NCBI RefSeq assembly: GCF_022605725.1
Contig: NC_065548.1
Coordinates: 5,303,644 to 5,367,643, forward strand
DNA length: 64,000 nt
DNA from: Anthonomus grandis grandis
Taxonomy: Eukaryota; Arthropoda; Insecta; Coleoptera; Curculionidae
Reading direction: 5' to 3'
The position numbers were made by a program, and so were the translations under genes. Below, piece after piece: positions 10,851 through 23,875 of this stretch (the first letter of the stretch is position 1; each line of letters starts with the position of its first letter). The notes under the pieces are model-generated. The model was not told where the DNA came from. It saw only the letters and a program-made list of their open reading frames with translations, and did not search any database.

Positions 10851-13800
10851 TTTATTTTACATATTATTTTATATTAAATTTTTGCACTTAAATTAAATGA
10901 AAAATTTTTAGAGGAAAATATTTTTTTTATATAAATCAGTTCCTATAAGAGATTTTTTTAAAATTTTCTCCTACTTTATTTAAATTTTCTTCCTTACTAT
11001 TTTTTTTAATCAGAAAGTCGATTCTACAAACACATTCTTGATTATAGGTTCAAGGGAATTATAGAAAATGTTTACAAATTTCCAAAACAAGGATCATTTT
11101 ACAAACATGTTAGATAAATAACTATTTGTGTGATTTTTTTTTTGAAAAATTAATAGTTTAATTTGGTATGTAAAAAAAGCACTGAATACAATTATTTATT
11201 ATAATATAAATCGCATTGTTATTTTGAGTAAATGGTCATTCAATATTTTCTTCCGCTGTATTGGATTAGGTTTTTGAAAAAAATGGTTTTACTCCTAACT
11301 ATAGAAATACGTTTTTCTTTGTCGCTTATTTTATTGTTTTAGTTTTAAATAAATTTTAAATTAAACACTGTATTTTAAACCTCATGAGGCATACAGTTTG
11401 TTTTTTAATAATAACTTAAATAGATGTAAATAGAAAATAAAATTTAGATAATTGATTCTTGATCGAATTAAATTTTTTTTTTACTAATAAAATAAAAAGA
11501 TAAATTAAAAAAAAATTAAAACATCTTTAACATTGCTTTATATTCCTAAATTAAATGCCAAAAAAATATTAATTATAAGAAAATTGAGTTTTCTCAAAGG
11601 TTTTTTAGATTTTCTCTCTTCTTCTGAAGAAATTCACTTTACTTTAAAAAAATTTCCTTATTTAATTATTTACTGTAAAAAAAATTACAAAAGCGGTTTT
11701 TACGGAAAATTTTAGAAAAAATTTATTATATCGATCGATTTATACAACTCTTGATTTATTTAACGCTATTTCTTTGACAGTTGCATATCTAACTGAAAAA
11801 AAGGAATAAAACTATTGAAAATTAGTAATCTTTTTAAGAAATGTCAGTTTTTCCTTAAAAGATTTAGATTTTTCACATAACTGCTCTCCTGTGCTTCTCA
11901 ATGAAAAAAAACTTAAAAACGTTTTAATACTTTATTCTTTATTAAAGGCATACAAGGTGTTTTGGTCAAAGACACCCTTAAACCAAAATTTCTTATTACT
12001 AAAAAATCTTCAGATAACTATATATTTTTCTCATAATGACATTAACACAGGGTGTCTTGTTAAAATCTCCCTTGGTCATATATTTTTTAAATCCAAAGAC
12101 AGATCTTAGAGCTAAGCCATTTAAGATAACTATAAATTCATTCAACAAAGCTTCTTCTTACGAAATTAATTTAAAAATGTATTAACGGTTTTCCTTTAAA
12201 GTTGTTAGCCTTATCAATGCGTTTCTTTAATATATTTATTATTTCACTACTTTATTTAGTTTTTTGTTTTCTTTTTTAGCTGCTTTTGTATATATTAATA
12301 AAAGTACATGAGAACGCCAGTTTTCCTTAAAGTTTTTTTAATTTTTCAATGTGTTTTTTTATTCAACCTCTGTCTTCTACTACTAACTAAAAAAACTCCA
12401 TTAACATTACACTTAATTTTTTCCTATAAAGAGGACATAGAGTGCTTAGTTCAAGATGCTCTAAAGCCTAATTTTTTATGAATAGAAAATTAACCCTAAT
12501 AAAGATTTAATATTTTCCTCTAAAGGGTTTTTTTTTATTTCTTGTTTTAGTAACAAATATTTGCATTGGTAATAAATGTGAAATTTTTAGAGGAAAACTA
12601 TTTTTTTTAAATAAATAAGTTTCTATGCATGATAATTTTTTTTTTGATTTTCTTCCACTGTATTTTAAGTTTCATGAGGCATATAGTTTGTTTTTTAATC
12701 ATATCTTAAATAGATATGAATAGAAAATAAAATATAGGTAATCGATTTTTGATCGAATTAAAATTTAAATTTTTCTTTAATAATAAAACAAAATGATGAA
12801 TTAAAAAAAAAATTAAAACAGAAAACTAAAACATCTTCAACATTGTTTTATATTCCTAAATTAAATGCCAAAAAATTATTAATTATAAGAAAATTGAGTT
12901 TTCTCAAAGGTTTTTTAGATTTTCTTTCATTATGTGACAAATTTAATGTTAGCAAAAGTTGCATACTATCTAAAGGAATCCGCTTTACTTTAAAAAAAAT
13001 CATTATTTTATAATTTACTGTAAAAAAAAATTACAAAAGCGGTTTTTACGGAAAATTTTAGAAAAAATTTATTATATCCATCGATTTATATAACTCTTGA
13101 TTTATTTAACGCTATTTCTTTGACAGTTGCATATCTAACTGAAAAAAAGGAAGAAAACTATTGAAAATTAGTAAACTTATTAAAAAATGTCAGTTTTTCC
13201 TTAAAATATTTAGAATTTTCGTTTAGATTTTGCACATAACTGCTCTCCTGTACTTCTCAATGAAAAAAAACTCGAAAACGTTTCAATACTTTATTCTTTA
13301 TTAAAGACATACAAGGTGTTTGGGCCAGAGATACCCTTAAATTAAAATTTCTTACAAATAAAAAAAAATACCTGAATAACTATCCGGTATTTTTCTCATA
13401 ATGACATTAATACAGGGTGTCTTGTTAAAATCTTTCTTGGACATATATTTTTAAATCCATCCAAGGTAACTAATTCTTTCAACAAAGCTTCTTTTTATGA
13501 AATTTATTTAAAAATTTATTAACGGTTTTCCTTTAAAGTTATTAGCCTTATTGATGCGTTTCTTTAATATATTTATTATTTCATTACTTTATTTAGTTTT
13601 TTCTTTTCTTTTTTAGCTGCTTTTGTATATAATAATAAAAGTACATGAAATTGCCAGTTTTCCTTAAAAATTTTCAATTTTTCAATGTGCTTTTTTAATA
13701 TAACCCCTGTCTTCTACTACTTACAAAATAAACTCTAATAACAATATATATATATTTTTTTCTATAAAAAGAGCACAAAGTACTTAGTCAAAGATGCTCT

Positions 13801-15780
13801 TAGGCCTAATTTTTTTATAAACAGAAAATTACCTTATGAATAATGATTTAATTTTCCTATAAAGGGTGTCCAGTCAAAGAGTTCCTTAAACGTAAATTTT
13901 TCAATTAAAGGGCAGATCTTAGATCTAAGCTATCCAAGATTATCAAATAAAAAATGAAAAATATTTTAACAAAATTGATTCTGGTTTTATTCAGGCCCCG
14001 TTTGCAACTTATTAGTTTCCACTTAAAATATATATGAATTTAATAAAAGATTTTCGGGATTTGCTCCCATCATATACGTAATTCGATTTTGCAAAAAAGG
14101 CATGTTTCTTAACGGGTTTGCTCCACTTTATCTAAAAATTTTTGGCTAATTTTATTAAGTGATATTTATTTATTATATTTTTGAAATAAAAATTACAAAG
14201 TTTTAAAAGATTTACTAAAAACTATTTTTTTTTGATTAATTAGAAACATATATTTAGTTAATATAAATAAAAATAATTTAGAAAAATGGTTTTTTCAACT
14301 TTAAGGGATTTTTGGATTTGAAACTTTTTGTTAAATTTTTGCACTTAAACTAAATGTAAAATATTAAGAGGAAATAATTTTTTTATATAAATAAATAAAT
14401 AGAAGAGATTTTTCCTAATTTTCTTCCACCGTGTTTAATTTCTCATGATTCCTATAGGTTTTTTTTAATCATAGTTTAAATTTGCCTATTTATCTTAATA
14501 TTGACAAAAGCATTCAAAAACTTGATTCTATAAACATGTTAATGGCAACTAAAATTCTATTTTATATATTGATAATAAAAAAATATATATAAAGTATGAA
14601 AAATATAAAAAATTGCATTATATTCCCAAACTAAATACCAAAAGTTGTCCAGGTAATAATAATAATAATATTAAGTCTTTTATTTGCCACTATTTACATG
14701 ATACTATTTAACATCTTAAACTATATCTATTTACAAAAATGGCAAAAAGAAGGTTAAAAAACAATTTTAAAAAGATACAGGTTCAACCCTCTATGTAAAG
14801 TAAATTACAAAACTCAAAAAGAAAAAAAACATACATATACATATTTACAAAATAATGCCATATTATCTATATTACTCATAACACAATCCTATACTATTCC
14901 ACACACACGCCATACACATATATGTATATTGACATTACTAGTGTAATAACAACTACTATAGCAACACAATAACGCTCAGTGCCAAATGAATGCAATAAAA
15001 ATTTAACAGGGAAGCATTCTATTCTTGTAAAAATGTATTAAAAATAAAGTGCGAATTTCTTAAAGGGTTTCCAGTTTTTCTTCCATATTATGGAAAATTT
15101 GTTTTATGTAAAAAATGCTAAATAAATCGCAAAACCTGAGGAGCTTCACTTTAATTAAAGGTTTTTTGGTTATTTCATAATTGGTGTACAAAAATACAAA
15201 AACTTTTTCCCCCGAGTATATATGTTTTTAAATTACTGAGTTTGTACAAAAAATGATGCAAAAAATTTATTATAATTATTGATTTATATGATTTTTTATT
15301 TATTTAATGCTATTTTCCTGCCAGTATTGACACAAAAATAAAAAAAAACTAATGAGTATTTGTTCGTTTTAAAAAAAATATATATTTTTTTAGGTCTGTT
15401 AAAAATGAAATTAAATTAAAAATTTTTTAACAAAATTGGCACCATTTTTGAATTTATTAATTTACGGTTAAAACAAATGTGAATTTTATTGACATGTTTT
15501 CTATACTTTTTCCCGTTACATGTAAAAATTTGATTTTTGCAAAAAAAAATTACAAAAGCTCAAATCTAAGTAATTATTCCATTTTTATCCTTCAAAATTA
15601 CTGGATTTATACGTAAAATTATTGGAAAGATAAAATCATAATTATCAATTTATATTATTTTTTATTGCGTTAATGCTATTGTTTTGTAAATAGAAGAATT
15701 CATTGATATATTTGAACATCTTCCAACAAAACTGGAATTTCTCGCAATACTTCCGGTTAATCAATTTTTTAAGAAAGTAA
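10851..15780 (+). repeat. Diverged tandem array, unit about 1.3-1.8 kb
   Basis: Blocks recur in the same order. TTTTTGCACTTAAATTAAATG at 10883 matches positions near 12558 and 14336. A block with CCTCATGAGGCATACAG at 11380 matches 12670. CTAAATTAAATGCCAAAAAA at 11547 matches 12856 and, weaker, 14630. CTGTCTTCTACTACT at 12369 matches 13707. The second unit lacks roughly 380 bp near its start and the third is much more diverged, so spacing varies (about 1290-1775). The end part (ACAAAATTG then a word near TTATTAATTT) recurs near 13970, 15435 and 15725. Short frames inside (11533-11715, 11891-12109) are repeat by-products. A retrotransposon 3' tail is inserted at 14652-15010. Confidence 0.65.
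14652..15010 (-). mobile_element. 3' tail of a non-LTR retrotransposon with a TTA repeat
   Basis: On the minus strand the segment ends in GGCAAATAAAAGACTTAATA followed by a short (TTA)n tract. The fuller element at 21480-22424 ends the same way (GCAAATAAAAAATA, then a long TTA tract). No coding motif is left, so this is a heavily 5'-truncated insertion, about 350 bp, in the tandem array. The 5' limit is approximate. Confidence 0.45.
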
Positions 15781-16055
15781 AATTCATAAGGAATTATATT
15801 ATACAAATCTCTATATATTGCCAGTATGTAAAATTGCTTTAGTAGTCATATCAAGACATTTTAAAAATATGGTTCTCATATTTACCACCAATTTTATCTC
15901 GATACAATATTTAATGTCATGAATATCCTTAAAAAATCCACAACAATTTCAGACACGTTCTAAAAGCATAGAGCATGTTTTTATGCCCTTTTTTGCACTC
16001 ATAATAAACACTTTGACCACACATGGCCCCATTTTCAAGCCCCATCCTTTATCTA
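15781..16055. other. AT-rich spacer, nothing recognised
   Basis: Short AT-rich stretch between the tandem array and the next GC-richer island. Confidence 0.25.
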
Positions 16056-17000
16056 TAAAAAAAAACTAGAGCATACGTTCAAAACCTAGTATCCAAACAG
16101 TATCGAGACCATTTTGCAGCACCGGTTATTGATACTATAGGCAATCTGGCCACATTTTTACCACTCGCCCACCCTCCTCCGGCCCTTTATAAACATCTGT
16201 GACGGGATTTTTTAAGAGATGGCCCAATAAGTTATCGTGACAATGGGCCTAATCAATGCTTGTCTCGCAGATTTCTCTTGGGGTGCACCGAATTTCGCCC
16301 TAGTACAACTAACACAGGCCGAAATCTGGGACTTCTAATGTGACGTTTAAATGTGGAAAAAATTCAGGACTTGATACTTGTTTGGCTTGTCTCAAAAATT
16401 GTAAAGATTTATTGGAATTGTAAGGTTTAGAGGGAAGAGAGAAAAGGGATTAAGAGTATTGGATTCTGGCCTGGATGTGGATATAAAACGTGTACTTCAG
16501 CAGGCACTCTGGCAGGCACTTAGTTACGTCGGTTTGGACAAGCGACGTCCTCGGTGTGAATAATTAGAACGATAATGGTCGAATAAAAAGAGCTCAGCAA
16601 ACAGAACAGATGATGGAAAAAGGCTTTTTAATGAAATAAGTGCCTTAGGAGGAGTATTTAAACATCATATTAAAGGCAAAAAAGGAGATTTTTACTCTTT
16701 ATTCCTTAAAAAAAAATTAAAACACTGGTTATTTCTCTCTCTCCTAACCAACTCGTTAATCTATAGCGACTAAACGGCAAACGGGCGAGTGTCCTGTCGG
16801 AAAACAAGTGTCCTAAATCACCCTGACGAGCGTCATACAAAACGACACAATCGTCGAAAATAACGCAACCTGTTAAAAACAGTTAGGACATTTATGAATG
16901 GACCTGCCCTATAGTCGGTTTCGTCATTAAATTTGCGACTAAAAAGGGCGTACGTTATTAGAGAGCGGTTGCGTCAATGTGACGATATTATTTCACTGTA
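16056..17000. promoter_or_regulatory. Putative conserved noncoding islands (two blocks)
   Basis: Two GC-richer blocks, 16056-16340 and 16480-17000, separated by AT-rich DNA. The second has non-repetitive phrases such as GGACATTTATGAATGG near 16887 and GTCATTAAATTTGCGAC near 16923, which contain homeodomain-type words. No frame with recognisable protein motifs. Role inferred from composition only. Confidence 0.35.
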
Positions 17001-17925
17001 CACTGTACTAGTAAACAATAATGCGTAACAGTAGAAAAAGTGAATCTTAATAGGATAACACGTCAAAGTAAATTGATTTTGGAGAGAATATTAGTCGTAG
17101 ATTTAAGTTATTTGGATTGAATTGGATAAATCAGTCATTTTTAGATTAGTCTCTAATATTTTCTTGGGCATAACCACCTTTTTCAGTCAAGGTCTTCACA
17201 TGCTAAAATCAACCATTTCTTAAAGAAGTTTGATGGTAAAAGAAGGATTATTTATTATTTTGTTATTTCTATAGAGACTATTCTCTGAAAAGTTTTCAGA
17301 GATTTTTTATCAAGTAGATATATTTTTATAATTCTTATGTCGTGTTTTTTTTATTGAGAAATTACTAACTATAAACTTAATACAATAATACAAATTTTAA
17401 AAAATCAACCTATTATTAATTCAAATTTCCCGCTTAAACTGGCTGTCTTAGATTTAAACCTAAATTCCTTTATTACATATTTATATTTTGGGACATCAAG
17501 TTTGACAGTTTAAAGCTAATGAGTGAGACTAAGATGGACAAAACTACGAAAATTGAGAGTTTACACGTCAAAACTAGCTTTACGTAGAGGACTATTTATG
17601 GTACAAAAATTTTAAATCTATATGTCTAAATAGTCCGAAGACCTTTGTTTTATAGGGATCATCTTCCTGAAAAATTCAAGCTACTTGATGTTTTTTTTTT
17701 GTGAAAATACTTACTGCTCCTTACATTATTATTTATTTTTTTAATAAGTTTATCAATGAGTGCGATAGAGGTGGAAATATTTTATAGTCATACATCTATT
17801 TCTCTAGATCATAGGTCCTTTTTTCCAAAAAATTGATTTAATAACGATTATACAAAATTTCAAAGAAGAAAACAATTTAAAGCAAAAATTCATTCAAGAA
17901 TCAAAGGAGCAACAATGATTTTAAA
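17001..17925. other. AT-rich spacer, nothing recognised
   Basis: No coding frame, repeat or element recognised. Confidence 0.25.
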
Positions 17926-18420
17926 AGCCATTCAACAGCTTTCAATAACTCGACATACACACCTGCAAAATCACCATTTCCACTTACACCAAAATAAAGT
18001 TATCGTTTAACGGACTTGAACGCTCTCTATTTAAAAAAAAAACTACATAGGGGCTGCTAATGAGGGCGCATTCACATGCAAAAGCGTGCCCAATGCGTTT
18101 AGCGTTATAGTTAAAGCAGATGACTCCTGGTCTTTGCTCGTTAACGCTATAATGGACTCCATAAAATGCTTTCTGTTAGTTTCGTATAAAAATCAAAAAT
18201 GCTAAGGTTAATCAAATTTCCAGGGGGTAAAAGTAACGATCCCGCAGGCAGAGGGCCCAATAAACAGTAAACTTTGTAAAGACAAATTCATGATCTTACG
18301 ACCCCTTAAGCTATAAAAAGTAAATCCGGTAATACGTATACACCCTTCGCGTTAATAAAATTCACCCCCGTTGTCTTGAGGAGAACGCCCCCCCCCAGTA
18401 AGGTTTATGGTGTGTTGCAT
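17926..18420. promoter_or_regulatory. Putative conserved noncoding island
   Basis: GC-richer block with phrases such as GCGTTTAGCGTTATAGTTAA near 18095 and the related AACGCTATAATGG near 18143, and CCATAAAATGC near 18159. It ends in a C9-type run near 18388. No convincing open frame. Regulatory function is inference. Confidence 0.35.
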
Positions 18421-18569
18421 AGTTTGGTTTATAACGTTTGATATTTTTGAGAGATTTTTTTTTGGGGAAAATTTAAAGGTTTTTTAGGAAAATTTGTTTT
18501 TTTATAATTGCCTGAAATTAAGTAAATAAGCTTAAAAAATCATTTTTTGGGTCTGATGAATATTAAAAT

Positions 18570-20000
18570 TTGGTAATTTTCTTGATTTATACCACATTTT
18601 TTGTTTGCTATGGTAATTTATATTTATTATATTTAAAGTGGCAACTTCTGTGCTTCCTTGACATTAAAATCCATATTGCTTCTTATAAAACAATCCGTTG
18701 GTATCAAGGAGATTTACTTATCCTTCTTTTAAACATTTTTCGAATATTTCACCAAAATTATTTATCACTGATATGGGCCTGTATTTATTTGATATCTTGC
18801 TTATTTTCAGGCTTAAAAACCGGTGTTACGATTGATGTTTTTTAATAAGATGGAATATTGAAATGGGTAAACGATAAATAATTATGTGTGTTAGAGACTT
18901 AAGGATGCGAATTTGTATATTTTTGATAAGAACAGATGATGATGAATCCTGACCTAGATGAGGACATGGTTCTTAATGTATCAATATGTGTATTAATTTT
19001 ATTTTAATTTAGTGTGTTAAAAATATAGAGTTGTTGTTATGTATTTTATAAGAAAATTGTTAAAAACTTCAGATAGGTTTTTTTATAAATTGACCTTTAT
19101 AAGGTTTCACATTTTCTTTAAGATAATTTTTACAAGTAGATATTTAAAATATTTGATCTGAGCCTTTTGTATGATTTTATTTATTGAATTTTTATATTTT
19201 TTAAAAATATCCAGATTTTCTAGTGAAAGAATCATTTAGCATTTCTAATTGATACAATGATGCCCTAGGATTCTGATTTTCTTATTATACATCACTTAGG
19301 CTTATATGTGATAGAAAATTGTATAGGCTTCATCAATGTTAGTTCTTTTTTTCTGTACATTTTCAATGACTATTCCTAATGGATACGCCTATTAAATGAT
19401 GTTTAGTCAAAGAACATCTTAAGATAAATGTCTTGATATTTTCTTAATTTAATTACGTACTTTATTTGAATATATTGTCTATACAAATAAAAAAGTTAGC
19501 ATACTCTCTAGTTGGTGAACTAATACAACTTACGAGCTCATATTAAGTAGTCCATGTATTAAATATCAATATTTAAATCTCCTGCTGTATCATTTAATTT
19601 TAGTTCCAAGAGAATTTTTTTGAGGTCACTAGTGATCGTTAATTTCCGATTACACCAAATCAACAATAAATTCTTTAGCTATTTCAATTGTTCATCTCAA
19701 TATATTAATTTCTGTATAGTTAATTATTTTGCAATCTGTGTTTAAATATTTATGAGGAAATATGACCACTCTATCTTTCGTAAATTTTGAGCCAGTATAA
19801 AAGGTATCAAAATAAGGAATTGTAAATCTTGATAAATTTTAGGTTAATTCAATGTGGGTATATTAAAAGTTCATTAAATGCAAAGGATATTAAATATTCG
19901 ATTGTTTGTAAATAGATTACTTAATTTACTATAATTATTAAATATTTCTATCTTGAAACTATCACTTCTCCCTATTAAATTCTATGAAGTAAGACTATGT
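18570..20000 (-). pseudogene. Non-LTR retrotransposon (endonuclease to start of reverse transcriptase), decayed
   Basis: Read on the minus strand the parts are in the proper order. Near 19582-19562 is GDLNIDI, the GD-N-D motif of the endonuclease. Near 19200 is YKNSINKIIQKAQIKYFKYL, the usual linker. Near 18840-18700 is the N-terminal reverse-transcriptase segment: SIVTPVFKPENKQDIK, then PIS and FGEIFEKCL after small frame changes, then LLDTNGLFYKKQYGF, equal to the family's RPIS...FEK...NQ-GFR region. The rest of the polymerase, including the catalytic aspartates, is absent; the copy ends at about 18570. Many stops and frameshifts. A 91-codon plus-strand frame at 18570-18845 is the antisense of this segment and is not a gene. 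Confidence 0.7.
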
Positions 20001-20535
20001 TGACCTTAACTTAATTTGCAGATTTAAACTTAATCAAAACTAAAACGTAAAATCGTAGCTACTAAATAAATAATGTTAAATCAGCAAATCATAGAAACTC
20101 AATATCTATAAATAATTAAATACAAAAATTTAATTTACGGAGGTCTATAACTAAAGAATGATAAAATACAGAAAAGGTAATAAAATTTAAATTAATAAAG
20201 TAGTAAATGGACGATGATACCAATGGTTACAAGGACTATTTGATAACAATTTACCAAAACAAGTATGACAAATAGCAAATAGGAAACATAGCTTACACTC
20301 ATTTAGTAAGAAAATAAATTATTCATTATTACTGCCATTTCAATTTTCCGTTATTAATTTTAGCGGAAAGTTTTGAAATAATCGTAAATAATTTTAATTT
20401 CTTGTCTTTTTTTCGCTATACGTACATCGCTGCATTTAAGTATTTTCACTACTTTAAGTACTTTTTACATTAATATTTCTTGTATAAATTTTACCACAAT
20501 AAGTATAAACTTGAATATGCTTAAAAAATAAGAAT
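20001..20535. other. AT-rich spacer, nothing recognised
   Basis: No frame, repeat or element recognised. Confidence 0.25.
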
Positions 20536-21162
20536 AGTCTTATTTACTTTACCTTTACCAAACGTGTCATAATGGTGTTGTAGGAGATGCGACACGTCCA
20601 CGAAACTGTAAACAAAACCAGAACCATACCATTTCTATATTTTCGTTTTGTTTTCTGTGTTTTCATGTTTTTAAAACACTGTTTTGTATTTTTATAATTA
20701 TCTTTTGAAAACCCAATAGGGCATATTGATGTGTTGGAGAAGGATTTCAAACATTTTGGTCATTGCCATTAGTTGTTCCTGTGATTTTGTGTTCTGTGAT
20801 TATTTTAATAAACATTTATTTAATAATTTTTGTATTTTATTTAAACCTAATTTACATTTTATTAAATTTGTTTAAACACTTTTAAAGTTACACTACAGTG
20901 TTGGAAAAATGAATATACACTACCAACATTTTTTCGATGCAAAAGATGTGTAAAACATAATTTTTTATAGTGCTTTAAAAGGATATTTTACTATAAGATG
21001 ACCAGCTATTAGGTACTACTAAATAAATATATTTTAAAAATAAACATTTAATTAAAAAAATGTGTTTTTGTTTGCTAAATGATAACTTATCAATTTTGCT
21101 TAACAATAGAGTTTGACTAAAATCAAAATATGTACATTATAAAATTACGTGAAAGTTAACTC
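20536..21162 (-). other. Possible 3' region or further exon of the small minus-strand gene
   Basis: If the frame at 21163-21291 is a real terminal coding exon, this is its 3' side. AATAAA-type signals lie on the minus strand near 20865 and 20825. A denser block at 20540-20770 has, on the minus strand, a good acceptor (pyrimidine-rich, then TTTACAG at about 20610) and a frame reading VDVSHLLQHHYDTFGKGK. I do not recognise it. On the plus strand an AATAAA lies near 20807. Coding status is uncertain. Confidence 0.25.
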
Positions 21163-21291
21163 CTAGGACTTATTGTAAAATCCATGTTTTCCTACTTTCA
21201 GCTCGACACTCCCAAGGCCTGTTATTCCAATTATTGGAACACCAATTTTCAATGAGGTACATCTAAATATGGTTTCTTGTGCTCTCTTCAT
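21163..21291 (-). CDS. Candidate small protein, 42 residues, behind a splice acceptor
   Basis: On the minus strand a good 3' splice site (TTTTTGTTTCAG, exon starting at 21307) is followed 16 bases later by an ATG that opens a 42-codon frame ending in TAG at 21165-21163. The product begins MKRAQETIFRCTSLK, has a hydrophobic stretch from residue 16 to 29 (IGVPIIGITGLGSV) and ends GKHGFYNKS. The same frame is open upstream of the ATG to the acceptor, so the exon could also be the last coding exon of a longer protein. Codon choice and GC are higher than in the AT-rich surroundings. A promoter-like block with a GTAAGT donor lies at 22715-22990 on the same strand, and a retrotransposon occupies most of the presumed intron. 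I do not recognise the protein and assign no function. Alternatives are a spurious frame or a pseudogene fragment. Confidence 0.35.
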   Translation of the reverse strand: MKRAQETIFRCTSLKIGVPIIGITGLGSVELKVGKHGFYNKS

Positions 21292-21307
21292 CACAATATG
21301 TCCATGT

Positions 21308-21478
21308 CTGAAACAAAAAGAAAAGTTTTTAAATAATTATGCCATAGTATGAAGTTTGTGGAATGACTATTAGCTCAGTTGAAGATAAGCTAATAATTGT
21401 TCGACTACAGTCTATTCATTTAAAAGAGGCAGAGCAAGAGTACAAAACTACCCAGTATTTATATTTTATATTTTATAG
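21308..21478. other. Presumed intron sequence
   Basis: Lies between the candidate acceptor (minus strand, 21310-21308) and the retrotransposon insertion. It includes a moderately GC-rich segment (21360-21450) without recognised coding potential. Confidence 0.25.
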
Positions 21479-22270
21479 ATAGTACAAGAGTGACAAATAT
21501 TGATAATTGTGATGAGTTAATTAATTTTTATGATCAGAATGCATTACCAACCTTAAATAAGTTTTCTTTTCATCCCACTGATTATAATACTATTTCTGCA
21601 ATTATATTACGTATTAAGTCTAAAGCATTCGGGGTGGATAATCTTAATATTACGTTAATTCAACTATGCTGTCCTTTTATTATACCATTTATTTTACATA
21701 TTGTTAACGAGTGTATTAATAAAAACTACTTTCCCAAATGCTGGAAAGAAGCATTTGTGTTGCCATTGCCGAAAGTGCATAATCCAACAGATTTTAGTCA
21801 ATTTAGGTCTATCAGTATTTTACCTACGTTTTCAAAAATTCTCGAACGCATTCTAGACTCTCAAATTCGTAGTTTTCTTGATAATAATGATATTTTACCA
21901 CCTAAGCAATCTGGATTTAGAACAAATTATAGTTGTACTTCGGCTATGGCGGACGTTATTGATGACGTAATTCGGGCTAGGGATGAGGGTAAGATTTCTG
22001 CTCTGGTGTTGTTGGATTATACTAAAGCTTTTGATTTCGTTAGCCACTCAATTTTAAAGTCTTTGTTTCATTATATTGGCTTTTCTGATGCTGCTATTAA
22101 TTTAATTGCCTCTTATTTAAATAATAGGATTCAACGTGTTAAAATAGATAACGACATCTCTGATCCTTTGGAAGTTGAAAGTGGTGTGCCTCAGGGTAGT
22201 ATTTTAGGACCCTTGTTTTTTATCATTTACACGTCTAGACTTTTTGTAGGCCTTTTATTTGCGTAAATTT
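21479..22270 (+). mobile_element. Non-LTR retrotransposon reverse transcriptase with an internal deletion
   Basis: An open frame of 258 codons (21490-22266) encodes the N-terminal half of a Jockey/CR1-grade reverse transcriptase. Visible in order: FRSISILP (residues 105-112), QSGFR (140-144), LLDYTKAFD with the motif-A catalytic Asp (174-182) and GVPQGSILGPLFF (232-244). The next motif, Y-x-DD, should follow within about 30-40 residues but is missing: after residue 247 the sequence switches to 3' untranslated DNA ending GCAAATAAAAAATA and a long TTA tract. This is an internally deleted, 5'-truncated copy, lacking the endonuclease, motif C and thumb. It cannot move by itself. The frame up to the deletion has no stop, so the insertion is younger than the other reverse-transcriptase remnants here. 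A possible target duplication is ATTTATATTTTATA (near 21458) against ATTTATGCTTATA (near 22423). Confidence 0.85.
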
Positions 22271-22324
22271 ATTGCTAGATTTTGTAAACTTGTATTTTTT
22301 TGTTTCTTCTATGCAAATAAAAAA

Positions 22325-22714
<390 letters not shown>

Positions 22715-22990
22715 TTACAAAACACTTCTTTTCTCACACAAATTTAGACTGTCAGACTGTTTTTTTTATGTTTTTGTTTTGGTTTTGATATTTCAATCAT
22801 TTGTGTCAAGTAAGTCAACTGTCAAAAATTTCAAAATCATTACGTGGTTTGTCACTACTCGATTACGCCCTGACCAATCGCGTGGCAATATTGATTCCTG
22901 GTTCTGTAACGCTGAGGCAAATACAATACGCAACCTGTACGTAGTTACTTGTACATACGTTGCAAAATAGCAATGATTTGCCCATTAGTT
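22715..22990 (-). promoter_or_regulatory. Promoter-like block with a 5' splice donor
   Basis: Minus strand: an ATTGG word (inverted CCAAT) lies in CGCGATTGGTCAGGGCG near 22885-22870. Downstream are CAGTCTGACAGTC near 22758 and then AAGTGTTTT followed by a consensus donor GTAAGT, with the intron starting at 22718. The local GC peak is at 22840-22940. Together with the acceptor at 21308 this suggests a short untranslated first exon for the small minus-strand frame. No TATA box is seen. A plus-strand frame of 63 codons (22779-22970) overlaps and has no recognised motif. Confidence 0.3.
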
Positions 22991-23873
22991 ACTTTACCAT
23001 ACGATATGATAAGTTGTATATAATTTAGTCACTCGTACTTGTACTTGGTAATATAGCTGAAATTTAGAAATTTTAGTATGTGTTGTAAAATGAAATTTGG
23101 GATTTTATAAGTGATGTTTACTTTTGTATTAATATACTGAAAAACCGGCAATGAATAAAACACAAAACTCGAAATATCTCAAAAACTATTAATGTTAAAA
23201 GAATTCTAATTATTATGGTTTTTAATACATGAAAATCATAATCATCCAGGTGACTCTAAACATGATTTTTGGGTCGGACCTTCATGGAAATAGTTAATTA
23301 TTGCTCTTATCCCCCTGTGTAATTCACAAGAATTTAGTTTATATGTCATTTAATAGACTGATAATGAAGTTTTTTTCCATAATTTTCTTTTTTTCGAAAT
23401 AAGTAGTATTTAGCGTAAAAATTGCGAAAAACCCAAAACGCCAGAACTCGATAAAAAAAACTCTCTCCAAGTATCTCATTTCTCCTGTAATACTGAGTCG
23501 TTTTGCCGGAGAACTTTTTTTATCTAAATTATAGTTTAGCCTCTCAAGTCACTCTAAGTCACTTATATAGGGTATTATAACTCACTCTATAAATGGATCT
23601 GGCTCAAAAATTATACAGCTCTTAGGCCTCCTATAACCCTTACGGCCTAAAAATTTCAAGTCGTTTAGAAGATTTGACTTTAAGTTCTCATGAACGGAAG
23701 AAATTTGACCGATTTTTTTTACGAATTTTTAATTTTAAAGCAGTAGCGATCCTTCCAACATACTGAGAGGTGACATGCCAAATTTCATTATTTCAATATT
23801 CATACAGCAAAAGATATAAATTTTTATTTCCCAAAAAAACATGCTTTTTCGAGCTCTAGGTGATGGGCTTATA
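22991..23873. other. Spacer, unclassified
   Basis: AT-rich to moderate GC. Phrases such as CTCGAAATATCTCAAAAACT (near 23169) resemble internal parts of insect DNA elements, but no ends are found. No gene. Confidence 0.3.
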
Positions 23874-23875
23874 TA

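Noticed and set aside
18570..18845. 91-codon plus-strand protein
   Set aside because: It is the antisense of a reverse-transcriptase segment whose motifs are readable on the minus strand.
20544..20750. 68-codon minus-strand protein
   Set aside because: Lysine- and asparagine-rich frame crossing a likely splice acceptor; another frame there looks more protein-like, so no call was made.
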